A DNA stretch of 64,000 nt from positions 11,251,501 through 11,315,500 of the forward strand of contig BSBM01000007.1 in NCBI GenBank assembly GCA_027924585.1, read 5' to 3'. Below, piece by piece: positions 1 to 12,700 of the stretch. A model generated the notes under the pieces. That model made no database searches. It had not been told where the DNA came from and saw only the letters and a program-made list of their open reading frames with translations. Position numbers and translations under genes: made by a program. The DNA is from Larix kaempferi. Taxonomy: Eukaryota > Streptophyta > Pinopsida > Pinales > Pinaceae. Every line of letters starts with the position of its first letter. Position 1 is the stretch's first letter.

Positions 1-3000
1 TGTCATATTTAATGATTTTGCAGAATGTTCATTGCTTGAGAATACTTTAGAGTATGAGGTTAATCATTCATTTCTGAAAAAGAATGTTAAGGAAGAAAGA
101 ACATTTTAGTTCTCCCGTCAAATTGCAGAAAATCCGAAGGTACTTCAAATAAAATGTATATTCTTTGATCCTATAGTTGAGTATATGAATAAATTTCTCA
201 GTTTCGATTTGTAGCTAGGTTTTTATTTTGAGAATAAAGATTATCAGTGGTTGCTTATACTGTCATATCTTCTGTTATTGGCTTATTTCGAACACGGCAA
301 AGGAGTTAGACTGTTTGAAAACCTAATGGATTGGCTACATTGGTGTTTCCAAATTACTTGATTGATGGAAAGTCTTTGACATTCTAAAAGTAGGGTAGGT
401 AGGAGAAATAAGTTTGCCAGGCAAATAGTTTTCAGTATGTGAGTTTTAAGTTTTCTATAGTTAAATGGTTTTCAGTTACAGTTTTGGATGGAGGACTGGT
501 TACATGATACAAGATACAGGTTACAGGTTGCAGTTGTCAAGGTTGGGAGCCGCCCAATGGTCAGACACATGGTCTATGGTGTTCTTTGCTGCCTCACTGG
601 GAGGACAGCATCCCCAGTAGGAGCCAGTTGTTGGCACTCCATAAAATTTTGTGCCTAAATGTTTTCTGACGGCGTTAATCATCTCCCGGCAACGCTGTCG
701 GTGCAAAATAGAACATTTTTCATGGTAGGAGGTTTTCAAGCTTGGTCGAGAAAAAGAACATTTGTCTTCGGGTACAAACACCATGGTTGTAAAATAAAGT
801 AGAGGTTCTATACGCTCAAGAAACTCATGCTTTGAAATTTTAATGAAAAGGCCCAGCCTAAATATCGATTCTGTGAGAAAGTTATAAGTCTTTTAATATT
901 TCTATAAAAAGCCAACTTTATGAAGAGGGGTTTTTTTATTTGTATGATATAGCTTATGATTAGAAAACCTTATGGATAAGGCCCTCAATCTCCATGGAGC
1001 CGAAGTTTCAGCTTTTAAAGACAACATAGATTTCTTTTTAATGTTTTAGTTTGGGTGCAAAATAAAAGTTGGAGCAAAATATACTCGCGCCCAACACCGA
1101 GGGCTCATCACGGGACCGAGTGCCAAGCCTTGAGGGCCCTACAGATCTCATATCCTACATCGTACACGAGCCTACCAATCCTTTATTACTTGATGTATAT
1201 TGAAGGCATTGAGGAATATAAAAGGTAAAAGAACCTTTTCTGTTTTACATGTGGGATAAGTTCCCCATAAGAAAAAATAATAAGAAACGCAGGCCGCGAA
1301 TGGATATTCAAGTCAGCACTTTGATTTTAGATTCTAGGTCACACGATGGGGATGCTACGAATTCTATCACCATCGATATCAGACAGCATTCAGGTGATGT
1401 GGCTTTATGAAATCGTAAGAGCAACAATGAAAGGCATTTTCAGACTCGTCAATACAAGGTAAAACCCTTGAAATAAAATCTTGCGTTTGTCTGATAGAGC
1501 ACCAAATTTTAAAAAGAAATATCAAAACCTTGTGTCTAAAAACTAGTTTACAAAGAAACTCGATGTCGTCTTGGAAATAGAAGAGGCAAGTGACTCTTAT
1601 GCGGCAGCATCATCTACCTTCGTCCCTGAAATAACCATTTAGTGAGAACGTGGAGAAGAAATCGGCGTCCTGATGATAGATTTGAAGGAGAGGAACAAAG
1701 TTTAATGATATTTGAAGAAGGACAGTGGAGATACATATAGTCGTTGGTGCAGGTGCTACAAGCAGATCTATAGATGCAAGCAACTTATTAAAACCTATGC
1801 TCGAACGTCAAAGACTGCGTTGTATTGGAGTTACAACTTATGCGTAAAGTTGATGCAAGTGCATTAAAGAAGGAAACAGATGGAGTTCTATTGATGGAGC
1901 TTGAAAACAGTTATAGCACATGACAAGTTGTTTACACACCAGATAAACGGGAGGAAGATCGACGGCTCTCTATTTATCCCGCATTGTTTACATTTACGCC
2001 AGATAACGACGGTTGGTGGAAGCGGTAAAAAACCACTATCTAACGTGTCCATTTCTAATGCATCCGCATATGTGAAAAATTGTATTGCAAACCACTCAAC
2101 ACCCGTGCGATACCATCCATTGGAAATGTTATAAAAAGGTAAAGTTGCCCATTTTTAGCAATTTGTTATTATATTGACCGGAGTATCAAAACTCCCAAAC
2201 CCTCACGCTGAACTATGGGCTAAAAGTTTGAAATGCAAAGAGATAAGATGCCATTTGTCAAGGAGCCGACGAGTCTGTTGCAGCATTGAAGTCTAAGAGA
2301 AGCAAAAGAAAATCGATCTTTTTCTTTGAATTGGTTTTTGAAAGTGATTTTCTGACCAATCCATTTCATGTGATGTATATTGGAAAAAGTTCTTGGAGAA
2401 TGATGCAACACATTCAAGCGAAATGGCCTTGCCGGGAAGCAATTTTACAACCTCAACGTATTGTACATTATGGCCCAATAAAACCAGCTATCTTGCAAAT
2501 CAGAATCTCACCGTTCTTATTCTTGGTGAATGGGGAAGCTCTTTAAGCCCTAAAAATTAAAAATAGTTTCAAGAAAACCTAACAGATATGGATATCAAGA
2601 TCAAAGCTATGTTGAAACTAATCGAAGAGGATGCAAATTTATTTCCAAATGGGCGGAGATGTTTTACAAAAAAGCTTGTATATTTGGTCGAAGAGTTTTT
2701 TAGAGCATATCGAGCTTTAGCAGAATGATGTGACCACATCTCTGAGGAGCTGCGCCTAAATACATTATAGCATGGTAGAGGCAACTCATCAATCTCCTGA
2801 AAGTCGATAGTCGAAGAAATAAATAATTAAAGGCAGTCGACAACCATCTTCTAACTTCCGAAGATATGACAAAACAAATATTCCAGATTTTCCATCATTT
2901 ATTATCTAAACAACTAATTCTTGTAAAGTAGTGATTAGTTATTTGATTGTTATTTCAGTATCAATGGGAAAGGCAGTTAGGGTTTGCTCAGGGAGCATTT

Positions 3001-3738
3001 TTGTATAAATTATGCATCCTGCAATGTAAAAATGGGGGGAGAGGAGGAAGATTCCCAAGAACGAAAGTGTCCATTCTAGGTTTTTGAAGTTGTTTCCATA
3101 AATTAATAATGATCTCAAAACTGAGCAGATGTTTTACCAAAGATTCATGTGTTGTTTCAAAATTACAGTCTGTACTTTCCCTTTCTCTACATGTGCATGT
3201 TACCTTCTTTGTTATGCCTTTCATCATGTCATTTTCTTCTATGCTTAGATGAACGTCTATATAGAATTGAGATTCATGTCATATGCCTCGATTTATTTGC
3301 ATCTGAGTGTCCATTTATTTCTCCAAAGTTAACAGTGGATTCATCTGAAAATCGATGCCCTTTGTTATTGGACTGTCTTTATTTCTTTCCTTGTCACCTG
3401 CAAAATCTCATTGACTGTAATAAAACAGCTATCCTACCTTTGTATGAAACATTTGTTTGGCTGCTGATCTATTATTTTTCTGTTTCTTGACTCCATTGCC
3501 CAATGATATCTTATTTCCTGTTTATCTAACCACTTCATTAAAAATCCTTAAGTTTTTATTTATTTTACAAATTCGCCATTGAATTTCATTATCAAGCTGC
3601 TGTCGTGGTGACATTGGATGGCAGATTTGCTGAGAGAGCCCTCTCTGGATGAAGGAGGCCAACTTTCAGTCTAAAGATGGGTTTGAGGTTACCTCGGGGT
3701 TTCTTTGATACAGCCCAAGGAAAATCGGAGTGCTAACA
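1..3738 (+). repeat. T LTR copy 1 (first ~36 bases outside the window)
   Basis: Base 1 corresponds to base 4906 of the next copy, 37 bases after the proposed LTR start, so nearly the whole LTR is present. It ends with TGCTAACA at 3731-3738, followed by TTT and the primer site. No gene is supported. Open frames of 60-113 codons recur at the same offset in every copy, but this only reflects the young duplication. A small TATA-type promoter lies near 1217 and an AATAAA-like signal near 3419. Confidence 0.72.
1217..1224 (+). promoter_or_regulatory. TATA box in T LTR 1
   Basis: TATAAAAG follows a GC-richer block (about 1085-1145) and precedes a TTTCTGTTTTACATG stretch. It is the best core promoter candidate in the LTR, and its place supports counting this region as LTR rather than internal sequence. 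It is conserved at the same offset in all four copies. Confidence 0.5.
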
Positions 3739-3741
3739 TTT

Positions 3742-3759
3742 TGGCGCCGTTGCCGGGGA
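3742..3759 (+). other. T primer binding site, tRNA-Asp type (copy 1)
   Basis: TGGCGCCGTTGCCGGGGA is the 18-base complement of the 3' end of plant tRNA-Asp, a primer used by Athila-like and other gypsy elements. It lies three bases after the LTR end, the expected place to start minus-strand DNA synthesis. This copy is a full match; copies 2 and 3 each carry one change. Confidence 0.9.
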
Positions 3760-3777
3760 TCGAAGGTTTCATTTTCC

Positions 3778-4071
3778 ATGGGTATGAACGACAAAGTTGC
3801 AAATTTGATTGTTGATGGTGAACAACGGTCAGATATCAAGCAGGATGTGCATCTTTCACCTGGCGACTCCATTTTCAAAGAATCCAGTTTTAAGAAATTT
3901 CATGGCGACTCCACATTAAAGAAATCCAGTTTTGCATTGGTTCACAGGCTAGTCTCCTCAGTTTTCAGATCAAAATCTACAACTCCAGTATTTAGAGATG
4001 GCCTCGTTATTAAGAAGGTATGCTCCTATGAGCAGGTCTCATATTCCCGGTTTTCCGAATCAAATTCCTAA
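3778..4071 (+). CDS. T short upstream ORF (copy 1), unknown function
   Basis: This 97-codon frame opens at ATGGGTATGAAC just after the primer site. It contains a short imperfect repeat (GDSIFKESSFKKF then GDSTLKKSSF) and no domain I recognise. Its end overlaps the gag-like ORF by 74 bases in a different frame. The length is identical in all three copies. It may be the gag N-terminus, joined to the main ORF by frameshift or splicing, or just leader sequence. Confidence 0.4.
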   Translation: MGMNDKVANLIVDGEQRSDIKQDVHLSPGDSIFKESSFKKFHGDSTLKKSSFALVHRLVSSVFRSKSTTPVFRDGLVIKKVCSYEQVSYSRFSESNS

Positions 4072-4858
4072 AATAAATTGGCAATCTTATTTGCCTAAAT
4101 TCAGAGATGAAAACAATGATAATGCTGCTTTACATTTAATCAAATTTCATGCACATGTACACAAATTGAAGATTATGTTTCATGAGGACTGTCTTATGAA
4201 GATGTTCATGGATTATTTAGAAGGAAAAGCAAGGGATTGGTATGAAAGTTTAAGACCTGGAAGCTTGTTTTCTTTAAAGGATTTTCACATAGCATTTTAT
4301 GAGCATTATACAATAGATTTTCCAGCTTTGTCTTTAGTGGAAAATTGTTGTGATCAGTTTGAGGGTTTCATACAATACCTTGAAAGTATTGATGAAGATC
4401 TGGAAGGTATGAATGATGAAGACTTGTCTGAAATATTTTATCATTTTTCTTCGCAAGTCCATGGCCATGATGATCGAGAGGAGTTTGCTGTAGATGAGAT
4501 CAGTAAAGAATTGATAGTAGTTTCCCGTGATTCCTCTTTGAAAACAAAGGTTGAATCATCCTCTCCTTCGTATACAAATGAAGAATGCATTCAGCATCAA
4601 TCTGCAGAAGAGAAGGAAAATGATAGTTGTTTGATTCAGAAAATGCACAAGCCACCTCCTCTTTTAACAGAAGAAGAAATAGATCGGCTCCTGCAGAGTC
4701 ATGCTACGACCCCCGCTTATACAGATTTGCAATGTTCACATATTCTGGGATATGTAAGTGAATCTTCTTCCATTTTTGGGCATATAAATCTGAATTTGAA
4801 TGATGACAATCATGATGATTTTATGAAGGAATCCATTTATGAGGACGATCCGCCGTAA
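3998..4858 (+). CDS. T gag-like protein (copy 1)
   Basis: A 286-residue open frame starting MASLLRRYAPMSRSHIPGF. Residues about 25-110 (WQSYLPKF, HLIKFHAHVH, YLEGKARDWYESL, FSLKDFHIAFYEHY) have the pattern of the Retrotrans_gag/UBN2 capsid family: a helix-rich domain with the Trp-Tyr motif before a phenylalanine-rich helix. The C-terminal half is acidic (DEDLEGMNDEDLSE; MKESIYEDDPP) with no zinc knuckle. The stop comes 10 bases before the proposed next LTR, so the element seems to encode only a capsid-like protein. It would form particles only with other proteins supplied in trans. Fully open here. Confidence 0.72.
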   Translation: MASLLRRYAPMSRSHIPGFPNQIPKINWQSYLPKFRDENNDNAALHLIKFHAHVHKLKIMFHEDCLMKMFMDYLEGKARDWYESLRPGSLFSLKDFHIAFYEHYTIDFPALSLVENCCDQFEGFIQYLESIDEDLEGMNDEDLSEIFYHFSSQVHGHDDREEFAVDEISKELIVVSRDSSLKTKVESSSPSYTNEECIQHQSAEEKENDSCLIQKMHKPPPLLTEEEIDRLLQSHATTPAYTDLQCSHILGYVSESSSIFGHINLNLNDDNHDDFMKESIYEDDPP

Positions 4859-4868
4859 GGAAATTAGC

Positions 4869-7800
4869 TGTTAGACACAAGTTTCTTTCATCAACAAGAT
4901 AGAGCTGTCATATTTAATGATCTTGCAGAATGTTCATTGTTTGAGGATACTTTAGAGTATGAGGTTAATCATTCATTTCTGAAAAAGAATGTTAAGGAAG
5001 AAAGAACATTTCTGTTCTCCCGTCAAATTGCAGAAAATACGAAGGTACTTCAAATAAAATGTATCTTCTTTGATCCTATAGTTGAGTATATGAAGAAATT
5101 TCTCAGTTTCGATTTGTAGCTAGGTTTTTATTTTGAGAATAAAGATTATTAGTGGTTGCCTATACTGTCATATTTTCTGTTATTGGCTTATTTCGAACAC
5201 GGCAAAGGAGTTAGACTGTTTGAAAACCTAATGGATTGGCTACATTGGTGTTTCCAAATTACTTGATTGATGGAAAGTCTTTGACATTCTAAAAGTAGGG
5301 TAGGTAGGAGAAATAAGTTTGCCAGGCAAATAGTTTTCAGTATGTGAGTTTTCAGTTTTCTATAGTTAAATGGTTTTCAGTTACAGTTTTGGATGGAGGA
5401 CTGGTTACAGGATACAGGATACAGGTTACAGGTTGCAGTTGTCAAGGTTGGGAGCCGCCCAATGGTCAGGCACATGGTCTATGGTGTTCTTTAATACCTC
5501 ACTGGGAGGACAGCATCCCCAGTAGGAGCCAGTTGTTGGCACTCCATAAAATTTTGTGCCTAAATGTTTTCTGACGGCGTTAATCATCTTCCGGCAACTC
5601 TGTCGGTGCAAAATAGAACATTTTTCATGGCAGGAGGTTTTCAAGCTTGGTCAAGAAAAAGAACATTTGTCTTCGGGTACAAACACCATAGTTGTAAAAG
5701 AAAGTAGAGGTTCTATACGCTCAAGAAACTCATGCTTTGAAATTTTTATGAAAAGGCCCAGCCTAAATATCGATTCTGTGAGAAAGTTATAAGTCTTTTA
5801 ATATTTCTATAAAAAACCAACTTTATGAAGAGGGGTTTCTTTATTTGTATGATATAGCTTATGATTAGAAAACCTTATGGATAAGGCCCTCAATCTCCAT
5901 GGAGCCGAAGTTTCAGCTGTTAAAGACAACATAGATTTCTTTTTAATTTTTTAGTTTGGGTGCAAAATAAAAGTTGGAGCAAAATATACTCGCGCCCAAC
6001 ACCGAGGGCTCATCACGGGACCGAGTGCCAAGCCTTGAGGGCCCTACAGATCTCATATCCTACATCGTACATGAGCCTACCAATCCTTTAGTACTTGATG
6101 TATATTGAAGGCGTTGAGGAATATAAAAGGTAAAAGAACCTTTTCTGTTTTACATGTGGGATAAGTTCCCCATAAGAAAAAATAATAAGACACGCAGGCT
6201 GCGAATGGATATTCAAGTCAGCACTTTGATTTTAGATTCTAGGTCACACGATGGGGATGATACGAATTCTATCACCATCGATATCAGACAGTATTCAGGT
6301 GATGTGGCTTTATGAAATCGTAAGAGCAACAATGAAAGGCATTTTTAGACTCGTCAATACAAGGTAAAACCCCTGAAATAAAATATTGCGTTTGTCTGAT
6401 AGAGCACCAAATTTTAAAAAGAAATATCAAAACCTTGTGCCTAAAAACTATTTTACAAAGAAACTCGATGTCGTCTTGGAAATAGAAGAGGCAAGTGACT
6501 CTTATGCGGCAGCATCATCTACCTTCGTCCCTGAAATAACCATTTATTGAGAATGTGAAGAAGAAATCGGCGTCCTGATGATAGATTTGAAGGAGAGGAA
6601 CAAAGTTTAATGATATTTGAAGAAGGACAGTGGAGATACATATAGTCGTTGGTGCAGGTGCTACAAGCAGATCTATAGATGCAAGCAACTTATTAAAACC
6701 TATGCTCGAACGTCAAAGACTTCGTTGTATTGGAGTTACAACTTATGTGGAAAGTTGATGCAAGTGGATTAAAGAAGGAAACGGATGGAGTTCTGTTGAT
6801 GGAGCTTGAAAACAATTATAGCGCATGACAAGTTGTTTACACACCAGATAAACGGGAGGAAGATCGACGGCTCTCTATTTATCCCGCATTGTTTACATGC
6901 ACGCCAGATAACGACGGTTGGTGGAAGAAGTAAAAAACCACTATCTAACGTGTCCATTTCTAATGCATCCGCATATGTGAAAAATTGTATTGCAAACCAC
7001 TCAACACCCGTGCGATACCATCCATTGGAAATGTTATAAAAAGGTAAAGTTGCCCATTTTTAGCAATTTGTTATTATATTGACCGGAGTATCAAAACTCC
7101 CAAACCCTCACGCCGAACTATGGGCTAAAAGTTTGAAATACAAAGAGATAAGACGCCATTTGCAAGGAGTCGGCGAGTCTGTTGCAGCGTTGAAGTCTAA
7201 GAGAAGCAAAATAAAATCGATCTTTTTCTTTGAATTGGTTTTTGAAAGTGATATTCTGACCAATCCATTTCATGTGATGTATATTGGAAAAAGTTCTTTG
7301 AGAATGATGCAACACATTCAAGCGAAATGGCCTTGCCGGGAAGCAATTTTACAACCTCAACGTATTGTACATTATGGCCCAATAAAACCAGCTGTCTTGC
7401 AAATCAGAATCTCACCGTTCTTATTCTTGGTGAATGGGGAAGCTCTTTAAGCCCTAAAAATTCAAAATAGTTTCAAGAAAACCTAACAGATATGGATATC
7501 AAGATCAAAGCTATTTTGAAACTAATCGAAGAGGATGCAGATTTATTTCCAAACGGGCGGAGATGTTCTACAAAAAAGCTTGTACATTTGGTCGAAGCGT
7601 TTTTTAGAGCATATCGAGCTTTAGCAGAATGATGTGACCACATCTCTGAGAATCCGTGCCTAAATACATTATAGCATGGTAGAGGCAACTCATCAATCTC
7701 CTGAAAGTCGATAGTCGAAGAAATGAATAATTAAAGGCAGCCGACAACCATCTTCTCACTTCCGAAGATATGACAAAACAAATATTCCAGATTTTCCATC

Positions 7801-8642
7801 ATTTATTGTCTAAAAAACTAATTCTTGTAAAGTAGTGATTAGTTATTTGATTGTTATTTCAATATCAATGGGAAAGGTAATTAGGGTTTGCTCAGGGAGC
7901 ATTTTTGTATAAATTATGCATCCTGCAATTTAAAAATGGGTGGAGAGGAGGAAGATTCCCAAGAACGAAAGTGTCCATTCTGGGTTTTTGAAGTTGTTTC
8001 CAAAAATTAATAATGATCTCAGAACTGAGAAGATTTTTTACCAAATATTCATGTGTTGTTTCAAAATTACAGTCTGTACTTTCCCTTTCTCTACATGTGC
8101 ATGTTACCTTCTTTGTTATGCCTTTCATCATGTCATTTTCTTCTATGCTTAGATGAACGTCTATATAGAATTGAGATTCATGTCATATTCCTTGATTTAT
8201 TCGCATTTGAGTGTCCATTTATTTCTCCAACGTTAACAGTGGATTCATCTGAAAATCGATGCTCGTTGTTAATCGACTGTCTTTATTTCTTTCCTTGTCA
8301 CCTGCAAAATCTCATTCACTGTAATAAAACAACTATCTTTCCTTTGTATGAAACATTTGTTTGGCTGCTGATCTATTATTTTTCTGTTTCTTGACTCCAT
8401 TTCCCAATGATATCTTATTTCCTGTTTATCTAACCACTTCATTAAAAATCCTTAAGTTTTTATTTATTTTACAAACTGGCCATTGAATTTCATTGTCAAG
8501 CTGCTGTCGTGGTGACATTGGATGGCAGATTTGCTGAGAGAGCCCTCTCTGGATGAAGGAGGCCAACTTTCAGTCTAAAGATTGGTTTGAGGTTACCTCG
8601 GGGTTTCTTTGATACAGCCCAAGGAAAATCGGAGTGCTAACA
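4869..8642 (+). repeat. T LTR copy 2 (3774 bp)
   Basis: Starts TGTTAGACAC and ends GTGCTAACA, giving a six-base perfect terminal inverted repeat (TGTTAG/CTAACA) that extends imperfectly. The right end is certain from the primer site and from the array end at 18451. The left end is inferred from the inverted repeat, because no clear polypurine tract lies before it. An alternative start near 3034 or 3085 of the unit (after a purine tract) would make a 0.65-0.7 kb LTR. No gene within. Confidence 0.62.
6122..6129 (+). promoter_or_regulatory. TATA box in T LTR 2
   Basis: TATAAAAG at the same offset as in LTR 1, about 1.25 kb after the proposed LTR start. Confidence 0.5.
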
Positions 8643-8645
8643 TTT

Positions 8646-8663
8646 TGGCGCCGTTGCTGGGGA
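8646..8663 (+). other. T primer binding site (copy 2, one mismatch)
   Basis: Same site as in copy 1 with one C-to-T change near its 3' end (GTTGCTGGGGA). Three bases separate it from the LTR end. Confidence 0.88.
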
Positions 8664-8681
8664 TCGAAGGTTTCATTTTCC

Positions 8682-8975
8682 ATGGGTATGAACGACAAAG
8701 TTGCAAATTTGATTGTTGATGGTGAACAACGGTCAGATATCAAGCAGGATGTGCATCTTTCACCTGGCGACTCCATCTTCAAAGAATCCAGTTTTAAGAA
8801 ATTTCATGGCGACTCCACATTAAAGAAATCTAGTTTTCCATTGGTTCACAGGCTAGTCTCCTCAGTTTTCAGATCAAAATCTACAGCTCCAGTATTTCAA
8901 GATGGCCTCGTTATTAAGAAGGTATGCTCCTATGAGCAGGTCTCATATTGCTGGTTTTTCGAATCAAATTCCTAA
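8682..8975 (+). CDS. T short upstream ORF (copy 2)
   Basis: Counterpart of the frame at 3778-4071, same length, a few residue changes, again overlapping the start of the gag-like ORF. Confidence 0.38.
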   Translation: MGMNDKVANLIVDGEQRSDIKQDVHLSPGDSIFKESSFKKFHGDSTLKKSSFPLVHRLVSSVFRSKSTAPVFQDGLVIKKVCSYEQVSYCWFFESNS

Positions 8976-9762
8976 AATAGATTGGCAATCTTATTTGCCT
9001 AAATTCAGAGATGAAAACAGTGATAATGTTGCTTTACATTTAATCAAATTTCATGCACATGTACACAAATTTAAGATTATGTTTCATGAGGACTGTCTTA
9101 TGAAGATGTTCATGGCTTATTTAGAAGGAAAAGCAAGGGATTTGTATGAAAGTTTAAGACCTGGAAGCTTGTTTTCTTTAAAGGATTTTCACATAGCATT
9201 TTATGAGCATTATACAATAGCTTTTCCAGCTTTGTCTTTAGTGGAAAATTGTTGTGATCAGTTTGAGGGTTTCATACAATACCTTGAAAGTATTGATGAA
9301 GATCTGGAAGGTATGAATGATGAAGACTTGTCTGAAATATTTTATCATTTTTCTTCGCAAGTCCATGGCCATGATGATCGAGAGGAGTTTGCTGTAGATG
9401 AGATCAGTAAAGAATTGATAGTAGTTTCCCATGATTCCTCTTTGAAAACAAAGGTTGAATCATCCGCTCCTTCATATACAAATGAAGAATGCATTCAACA
9501 TCAATCTGCAGAAGAGAAGGAAAATGATAGTTGTTTGATTCAGAAAATGCACAAGCCACCTCCTCTTTTAATAGAAGAAGAAATAGATCGGCTCCTGCAG
9601 AGTCATGCTACGACCCCTGCTTATACAAATTTGCAATGTTCACATATTTCGGGATATGTAAGTGAATCTTCTTCCATTTTTGGGCATATAAATCTGAATT
9701 TGAATGATGACAATCATGATGATTTTATGAAGGAATCCATTTATGAGGACGATCCGCCGTAA
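8902..9762 (+). CDS. T gag-like protein (copy 2)
   Basis: Full 286-residue frame with about 14 residue changes from copy 1, including the Trp of the RDWYE motif changed to Leu and the Asp of YTIDFP changed to Ala. Domain layout matches copy 1. Many differences change residues, so the two frames look to be drifting rather than strongly constrained, yet both remain open. Confidence 0.7.
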   Translation: MASLLRRYAPMSRSHIAGFSNQIPKIDWQSYLPKFRDENSDNVALHLIKFHAHVHKFKIMFHEDCLMKMFMAYLEGKARDLYESLRPGSLFSLKDFHIAFYEHYTIAFPALSLVENCCDQFEGFIQYLESIDEDLEGMNDEDLSEIFYHFSSQVHGHDDREEFAVDEISKELIVVSHDSSLKTKVESSAPSYTNEECIQHQSAEEKENDSCLIQKMHKPPPLLIEEEIDRLLQSHATTPAYTNLQCSHISGYVSESSSIFGHINLNLNDDNHDDFMKESIYEDDPP

Positions 9763-9772
9763 GGAAATTAGC

Positions 9773-12700
9773 TGTTAGACACCAGTTTCTTTCATCAACA
9801 AGATAGAGCTGTCATATTTAATGATCTTGCAGAATGTTCGTTGTTTGAGGATCATTTAGAGTATGAGGTTAATCATTCATTTCTGAAAAAGAATGTTAAG
9901 TAAGAAAGAACATTTCAGTTCTCCCATCAAATTGCAGAAAATCCGAAGGTACTTCAAATAAAATGTATCTTCTTTAATCCTATAGTTGAGTATATGAAGA
10001 AATTTCTCAGTTTCGATTTGTAGCTAGGTTTTTATTTTGAGAATAAAGATTATCAGTGGTTGCCTATACTGTCATATCTTCTGTTATTGGCTTATTTCGA
10101 ACACGGCAAAGGAGTTAGACTGTTTGAAAACCTAATGGATTGGCTACATTGGTGTTTCCAAATTACTTGATTGATGGAAAGTCTTTGACATTCTAAAAGT
10201 AGGGTAGGTAGGAGAAATAAGTTTGCCAGGCAAATAGTTTTCAGTATGTGAGTTTTCAGTTTTCTATAGTTAAATGGTTTTCAGTTACAGTTTTGGATGG
10301 AGGACTGGTTACAGGATACCGGATACAGGTTATAGGTTGCAGTTGTCAAGGTTGGGAGCCGCCCAATGGTCAGGCACATGGTCTATGGTGTTCTTTGCTG
10401 CCTCACTGGGAGGACAGCATCCCCAGTAGGAGCCAGTTGTTGGCACTCCATAAAATTTTGTGCCTAAATGTTTTCTGACGGCGTTAATCATCTTCCGGCA
10501 ACTCTGTCGGTGCAAAATAGAACATTTTTCATGGCAGGAGGTTTTCAAGCTTGGTCGAGAAAAAGAACATTTGTCTTCGGGTACAAACACCATGGTTGTA
10601 AAAGAAAGTAGAGGTTCTATATGCTCAAGAAACTCATGCTTTGAAATTTTTATGAAAAGGCCCAGCCTAAATATCGATTCTGTGAGAAAGTTATAAGTCT
10701 TTTAATATTTCTATAAAAAACCAACTTTATGAAGAGGGGTTTTTTTATTTGTATGATATAGCTTATGATTAGAAAACCTTATGGATAAGGCCCTCAATCT
10801 CCATGGAGCCGAAGTTTCATCTTTTAAAGACAACATAGATTTCTTTTTAATGTTTTAGTTTGGGTGCAAAATAAAAGTTGGAGCAAAATATACTCACGCC
10901 CAACACCAAGGGCTCATCACGGGACCGAGTGCCTAGCCTTGAGGGCCCTATAGATCTCATATCCTACATCGTACAGGAGCCTACCAATCCTTTATTACTT
11001 GATGTATATTGAAGGCGTTGAGGAATATAAAAGGTAAAAGAACCTTTTCTGTTTTACATGTGGGATAAGTTCCCCATAAGAAAAAATAATAAGAAACGCA
11101 GGCCGCGAATGGATATTCAAGTCAGCACTTTGATTTTAGATTCTAGGTCACACGATGGGGATGCTACGAATTCTATCACCATCGATATCAGACACCATTC
11201 AGGTGATGTGGCTTTATGAAATCGTAAGAGCAACAATGAAAGGAATTTTCAGACTCGTCAATACAAGGTAAAACCCCTGAAATAAAATATTGTGTTTGTC
11301 TGATAGAGCACCAAATTTTAAAAAGAAATATCAAAACCTTGTGTCTAAAAACTAGTTTACAAAGAAACTCGACGTCGTCTTGGAAATAGAAGAGGCAAGT
11401 GACTCTTATGCGGCAGCATCATCTACCTTCATCCCTGAAATAACCATTTAGTGAGAACATGAAGAAGAAATCGGCGTCATGATGATAGATTTGAAGGAGA
11501 GGAACAAAGTTTAATGATATTTGAAGAAGGACAGTGGAGATACATATAGTTGTTGGTGCAGGTGCTACAAGCAGATCTATAGATGCAAGGAACTTATTAA
11601 AACCTATGCTCGAACGTCAAAGACTGCGTTGTATTGGAGTTACAACTTATGCGGAAAGTTGATGCAAGTGGATTAAAGAAGGAAACGGATGGAGTTCTAT
11701 TGATGGAGCTTGAAAACAGTTATAGCAAATGACAAGTTGTTTACACACCACATAAACGGGAGGAAGATCGACGGCTCTCTATTTATCCCGCATTGTTTAC
11801 ATGCACGCCAGATAACGACGGTTGGTGGAAGCGGTAAAAAACCACTATCTAACGTGTCCATTTCTAATGCATCCGCATATGTGAAAAATTGTATTGCAAA
11901 CCACTCAACACCCGTGCGATACCATCCATTGGAAATGTTATAAAAAGGTAAAGTTGCCCATTTTTAGCAATTTTTTATTATATTGACCGGAGTATCAAAA
12001 CTCGCAAACCCTCACGCCGAAATATGGGCTAAAAGTTTGAAATACAAAGAGATAAGACGCCATTTGTCAAGGAGTCGGTGAGTCTGTTGCAGCGTTGAAG
12101 TCTAAGAGAAGCAAAAGAAAATCGATCTTTTTCTTTGAATTGGTTTTTGAAAGTGATTTTCTGACCAATCCATTTCATGTGATGTATATTGGAAAAAGTT
12201 CTTGGAGAATGATGCAACACATTCAAGCGAAATGGCCTTGCCGGGAAGCAATTTTACAACCTCAACGTATTGTACATTATGGCCCAATAAAACCAGCTGT
12301 CTTGCAAATCAGAATCTCACTGTTCTTATTCTTGGTGAATGGGGAAGCTCTTTAAGCCCTAAAAATTCAAAATAGTTTCAAGAAAACCTAACAGATATGG
12401 ATATCAAGAACAAAGCTATGTTGAAACTAATCGAAGAGGATGCAGATTTATTTCCAAACGGGCAGAGATGTTCTACAAAAAATCTTGTACATTTGGTCGA
12501 AGAGTTTTTTAGAGCATATCGAGCTTTCGCAGAATGATGTGACCACATCTCTGAGGAGCCGCGCCTAAATACATTATAGCATGGTTGAGGCAACTCATCA
12601 ATCTCCTGAAAGTCGATAGTCGAAGAAATGAATAATTAAAGGAAGCCGACAACCATCTTCTCACTTCCAAAGATATGAGAAAACAAATATTCCATATTTT

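Noticed and set aside
521-784. Minus-strand frame in T LTRs (HEKCSILHRQ, YGVPTTGSYWGC) as a captured host gene
   Set aside because: It varies in length between copies, has no recognised domain and no intron trace.
3149-3490. 113-codon frame repeated in all four T LTRs
   Set aside because: Copies are too similar for frame length to be informative; low-complexity Leu/Phe/Cys composition and no motif. Treated as chance.
3742-3759. tRNA gene fragment
   Set aside because: It is only the 18-base primer complement; no cloverleaf can be formed around it.
4852-4928. GTAAGG to TTGCAG as an intron after the T gag ORF
   Set aside because: The joined frame stops at once, and these bases include the proposed LTR start.
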